From assembly GCA_934086355.1 (NCBI GenBank), contig CAKOID010000032.1, positions 1 through 7,866 of the forward strand: 7,866 bases of DNA. The letters run 5' to 3'. The notes beneath the pieces were generated by a model. The model did not search any database. It worked only from the letters and a program-made list of their open reading frames with translations, and was not told where the DNA came from. Source of the DNA: an uncultured Bacilli bacterium. Lineage in GTDB: Bacteria; Bacillota_I; Bacilli_A; RF39; UBA660. Below, in pieces: positions 5,757 to 7,866 of the stretch (position 1 is the stretch's first letter; the number at the start of each line of letters is the position of its first letter). Position numbers and translations under genes: made by a program.

Positions 5757-7537
5757 ATCAATCTCTTTTCTATTTTTATATTTAATCTATCATAATCTGT
5801 TATACCTTTTCCAGTATTAGGATAATGTTTTGAATATATTAAATCTATAATATATAAACTAGTAAATGCTATACATAATATAACTAAATATTTTGAATTA
5901 ATTTTTCTTATATAATTATCTAATATTGGAATTATAAAATATACAACTGCTACTCCACCTAATCCAAATATCAATAAACCTTCTAAACATATTCTACCAT
6001 TTATATTTAAGAAATATCCTGTATAATCCCACCACTTAGTTCCATTCATTACTTTTTCTAATATAAATGAAGCACAATATTCTAAAACTCCACATAATAT
6101 ATTTGAAAGTAAAAACAACTTCCAAGGATTTTTACGAAATCTATATAGAAAAACTAAAATCATTATACATCCTATACCATATATAGGAAGTATTGGTCCA
6201 TGCAAAACACCTCTATTAACAAATACACCATCTCCAACTAAATGTAGAGTTACTTCCCATAACCATCCAACAAAAGATAATATAAAAAATATTAATATTA
6301 AAGAAGTAATTGTATAATGTTTTAAATAATTTATATTACTAAATCTATCTTTTTTCTTTTTTATTTTAATTGGATATAACATATCAGGATAACTTTTACC
6401 ATTCATTATATCTTCATAATTATATATAGCTCTAATTCTATTTTGTTCACGTTCTAATAAAATATTATCATTATTACTATAAGTTGTTATACCAAAATTT
6501 TTATCTATAAAACCTCTTATGCCAACTCTTTGTTCTAATTTAGGTTTCTTTTCTTTCATTTTATTAGTTATATCACTATAAGTTTCTTCTAATAACTTTT
6601 TACTAGCTTTCTTATATAAATATTTATCATTAAAGTATAAATAACCTTCTACTTTATTTTTTATAGCAAGATTTCTTAAATAAACATAATATTCACTATA
6701 AGTAGATACATAGTATGCATTTGAATAAAATAATCTACTTAAATTAAATGTAAATATTCCAAGAATTTCCCAGCCTATAAAAGATAAATGCAATTTAAAT
6801 GATTCCCATTTATGACCATTCATAATAGTTGTAGATAATTTTATAGCATCATCACTAGGTATATCAGGATTCTCAGCTAAAATAAAAGGTACCATAGAAT
6901 AAGAATAAGTTTTAATAATTCCACCAATTATTGTTAAATACCATAAAAATAATCTAACAGATGTTCTAAACATAGTAAATGATACTTTTAACCATTTCTT
7001 ACATTTTATTATAAATATAAATTTTTCAATTTTTATCTTTTCATACGTTCTAGCTTCTAAAAATATTCTTCTAATAACTACTTTAAATATATTTATAATA
7101 AAATACCATATAGAAAAATAAAATATAAAGTTTAAAAACAAAATAATAATATAAGATATAGACTTAGAATGAGTAATATTTTCTACTACATTTAACATTG
7201 TTAAATATATTTTATCACTACCAATAGAATTGGCAATTAAAGATAATACTCCCTTTTTTCTAGATAATGATTTTGATTGAGTTACTTTATCAGTTGTTTC
7301 TTTAGCAGTATTTTTTATTTCTTCATATGTTTTATTAACTTTAGGAGATACTATTTTAAATGATGAAATAACATCAGTAGTACTATTTAATAAAAAAGAA
7401 TTAGTAAATTCAGAACCTATAAGTCCTGCTAACGCACAAGCAAGTATTAATATTAAGTAATGTTTCTTTAATGTTTTTCTAGCATTATATTTCATGTCTT
7501 TAAACTTGTCGAGTAGACGACTTCCATTTTTATTCAT
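5753..7537 (-). CDS. Polytopic membrane protein: DUF975-like region fused to a CmpB-type 'ABC transporter type IV' domain
   Basis: This 594-residue protein has about nine membrane segments (near 25-44, 128-153, 190-215, 247-270, 408-430, 447-466, 473-494, 517-538, 549-567). Residues 1-295 resemble DUF975 membrane proteins: an N-terminal amphipathic YNARKTLKKHY entering the first helix, and later the characteristic stretch from ILAENPDIPSDDAI through MNGHKWESFKLHLSFIGWE to the Tyr-rich SNAYYVSTYSEYYVYLR. Residues 405-545 match the putative ABC-transporter type IV family (CmpB/DUF1113), with GWLWEVTL, VNRGVLHGPILPIYG, LEY and WWDYTGYFLNINGRICLEG. No ATP-binding domain is present or adjacent, so transport is unproven. 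A charged, probably cytoplasmic linker (300-400) joins the parts. AGAGG lies nine bases before the ATG. The gene is coupled to the phosphoesterase by a 4-nt overlap. Domain recognition is from memory of the family signatures. Confidence 0.85.
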   Translation of the reverse strand: MNKNGSRLLDKFKDMKYNARKTLKKHYLILILACALAGLIGSEFTNSFLLNSTTDVISSFKIVSPKVNKTYEEIKNTAKETTDKVTQSKSLSRKKGVLSLIANSIGSDKIYLTMLNVVENITHSKSISYIIILFLNFIFYFSIWYFIINIFKVVIRRIFLEARTYEKIKIEKFIFIIKCKKWLKVSFTMFRTSVRLFLWYLTIIGGIIKTYSYSMVPFILAENPDIPSDDAIKLSTTIMNGHKWESFKLHLSFIGWEILGIFTFNLSRLFYSNAYYVSTYSEYYVYLRNLAIKNKVEGYLYFNDKYLYKKASKKLLEETYSDITNKMKEKKPKLEQRVGIRGFIDKNFGITTYSNNDNILLEREQNRIRAIYNYEDIMNGKSYPDMLYPIKIKKKKDRFSNINYLKHYTITSLILIFFILSFVGWLWEVTLHLVGDGVFVNRGVLHGPILPIYGIGCIMILVFLYRFRKNPWKLFLLSNILCGVLEYCASFILEKVMNGTKWWDYTGYFLNINGRICLEGLLIFGLGGVAVVYFIIPILDNYIRKINSKYLVILCIAFTSLYIIDLIYSKHYPNTGKGITDYDRLNIKIEKRLI

Positions 7538-7600
7538 TCCTTTTTACCTCTTTTCTTATTTCTTTTCTTTGAGGTCGAACAAAAACTGCCGTCCCTCACA

Positions 7601-7633
7601 GAACCGTACGTGCGTCTTTCTCGCATACGGCTC
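7601..7633 (-). ncRNA. Group II intron domain V
   Basis: On the minus strand the 33-nt hairpin starts GAGCCGTATGCG, has a GAAA-containing loop and ends CGCACGTACGGTTC. This carries the AGC catalytic triad, the internal bulge and the GNRA-type loop that define domain V, the catalytic core of group II introns. The upper stem appears one base shorter than usual, so the hairpin may be slightly degenerate. It is followed by TGTGAGGGACGG, the usual start of domain VI in many bacterial introns. Confidence 0.8.
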
Positions 7634-7652
7634 TTTATAATAATCTTTGAAA

Positions 7653-7850
7653 CTACCAAAGTTGAAAATTAATTTTAGGTTTAACTAGTAGATTATGTTC
7701 TTTAATTTTGTTTAGTTTTGACCAACTTATCTTTCCTCTTTGACTTCTTCTGCTTAACCATTTCTTTAATGTTCTTGTTACAAATTTGTTGTTAATGTCA
7801 ATACAAAAATGTTGTTTTTTGACTAAATAAAAATGTAAGAAATCATGCAT
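7653..7850 (-). pseudogene. C-terminal fragment of a group II intron reverse transcriptase/maturase
   Basis: Sixty-five codons remain. The part from about residue 23 (KFVTRTLKKWLSRRSQRG, then a Trp and LLVKPKINFQLW at the stop) matches the C-terminal end of group II intron maturases of the type ending in KWLNRRSQ..., then W..., then a P-x-I motif. The reverse transcriptase domain, including its YADD active site, is missing, and an in-frame TAA (7857-7859) lies just upstream of the nominal ATG. The first dozen codons come from a perfect inverted repeat and are probably not maturase sequence. The stop lies 19 bp before domain V, as expected for an intact intron tail. The fragment cannot be enzymatically active. 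Confidence 0.75.
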
Positions 7851-7863
7851 TTTTATTTAGTCA
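7820..7863. repeat. Perfect 16-bp inverted repeat at the maturase breakpoint
   Basis: TGACTAAATAAAAATG (7820-7835) and its exact reverse complement (7848-7863) flank a 12-nt loop. It lies where similarity to the maturase stops. It could be a terminator read on the plus strand (TTT follows up to the window edge), the end of an inserted element, or a hairpin that promoted the deletion. Confidence 0.6.
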
Positions 7864-7866
7864 TTT

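Larger units (their letters stand above)
7571..7850 (-). mobile_element. 3' remnant of a group II intron
   Basis: This holds, in the correct order on the minus strand, the C-terminal end of an intron-encoded maturase (7653-7850), domain V (7601-7633) and a domain VI-like segment (about 7571-7598), in which TGAGG can pair with CCTCA. The reverse transcriptase and domains I-III are not in the window, and the maturase frame is closed by a stop just upstream, so what is visible is a 5'-truncated copy. The intron end lies about 33 bp before the ATG of the 594-residue membrane protein and points the same way. The exact 3' splice site cannot be fixed. Confidence 0.75.

Noticed and set aside
7791..7802. 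Another TTGACATTAAC-like match to the promoter motifs of the left end
   Set aside because: It is inside the maturase coding remnant and shares only the TTGACATT core, with no -10 at a suitable distance.
1..7866. CRISPR arrays, tRNA, rRNA or riboswitches
   Set aside because: No regularly spaced repeats, cloverleaf or conserved riboswitch elements were seen on either strand. The only structured RNA recognised is the intron domain V region.

Overview
This is an extremely AT-rich window. Every gene in it reads on the minus strand, so transcription runs from high to low coordinates. Strong Shine-Dalgarno sequences, TTGACA/TATAAT-type promoters, TGG tryptophan codons and TGA used as a stop point to a low-GC Bacillota (Clostridia- or Bacilli-like) using the standard bacterial code. 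The genus cannot be told from the sequence.

Layout in order of transcription. (1) 7571-7850: the 3' remnant of a group II intron, consisting of a C-terminal scrap of the intron-encoded maturase, a recognisable catalytic domain V and a domain VI-like stretch. A perfect 16-bp inverted repeat (7820-7863) lies where the maturase breaks off. (2) 5753-7537 and 4566-5756: two membrane-protein genes with a 4-nt ATGA overlap. The first is a DUF975-like region joined to a CmpB-type 'ABC transporter type IV' domain; the second is a membrane-anchored calcineurin-like metallophosphoesterase. An A/T-only terminator hairpin follows. (3) 3807-4484 and 2570-3814: an OmpR-family response regulator and its sensor histidine kinase, overlapping by 8 nt and closed by a hairpin terminator. 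(4) 1463-2428 and 856-1434: a Fic (AMP-transferase-type) protein with a C-terminal winged helix, followed 28 bp later by a stand-alone C39-like papain-fold cysteine peptidase with no signal peptide. A very good promoter carrying a tandem 12-bp repeat drives this pair. (5) 1-695: the first 231 codons of an unrecognised, highly charged protein that runs out of the window, behind its own promoter with duplicated motif pairs.

The envelope-related half (regions 2 and 3) looks like normal chromosomal housekeeping or adaptive content: two membrane proteins next to a two-component system that may respond to the envelope. The left end (1-2500) has an accessory character. The Fic/C39 pair and the unknown gene have promoters sharing an 11-bp motif, so they may be co-regulated, possibly by the Fic protein's own winged helix. 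The Fic-C39 pair and the promoter repeats are the best candidates for something undescribed.
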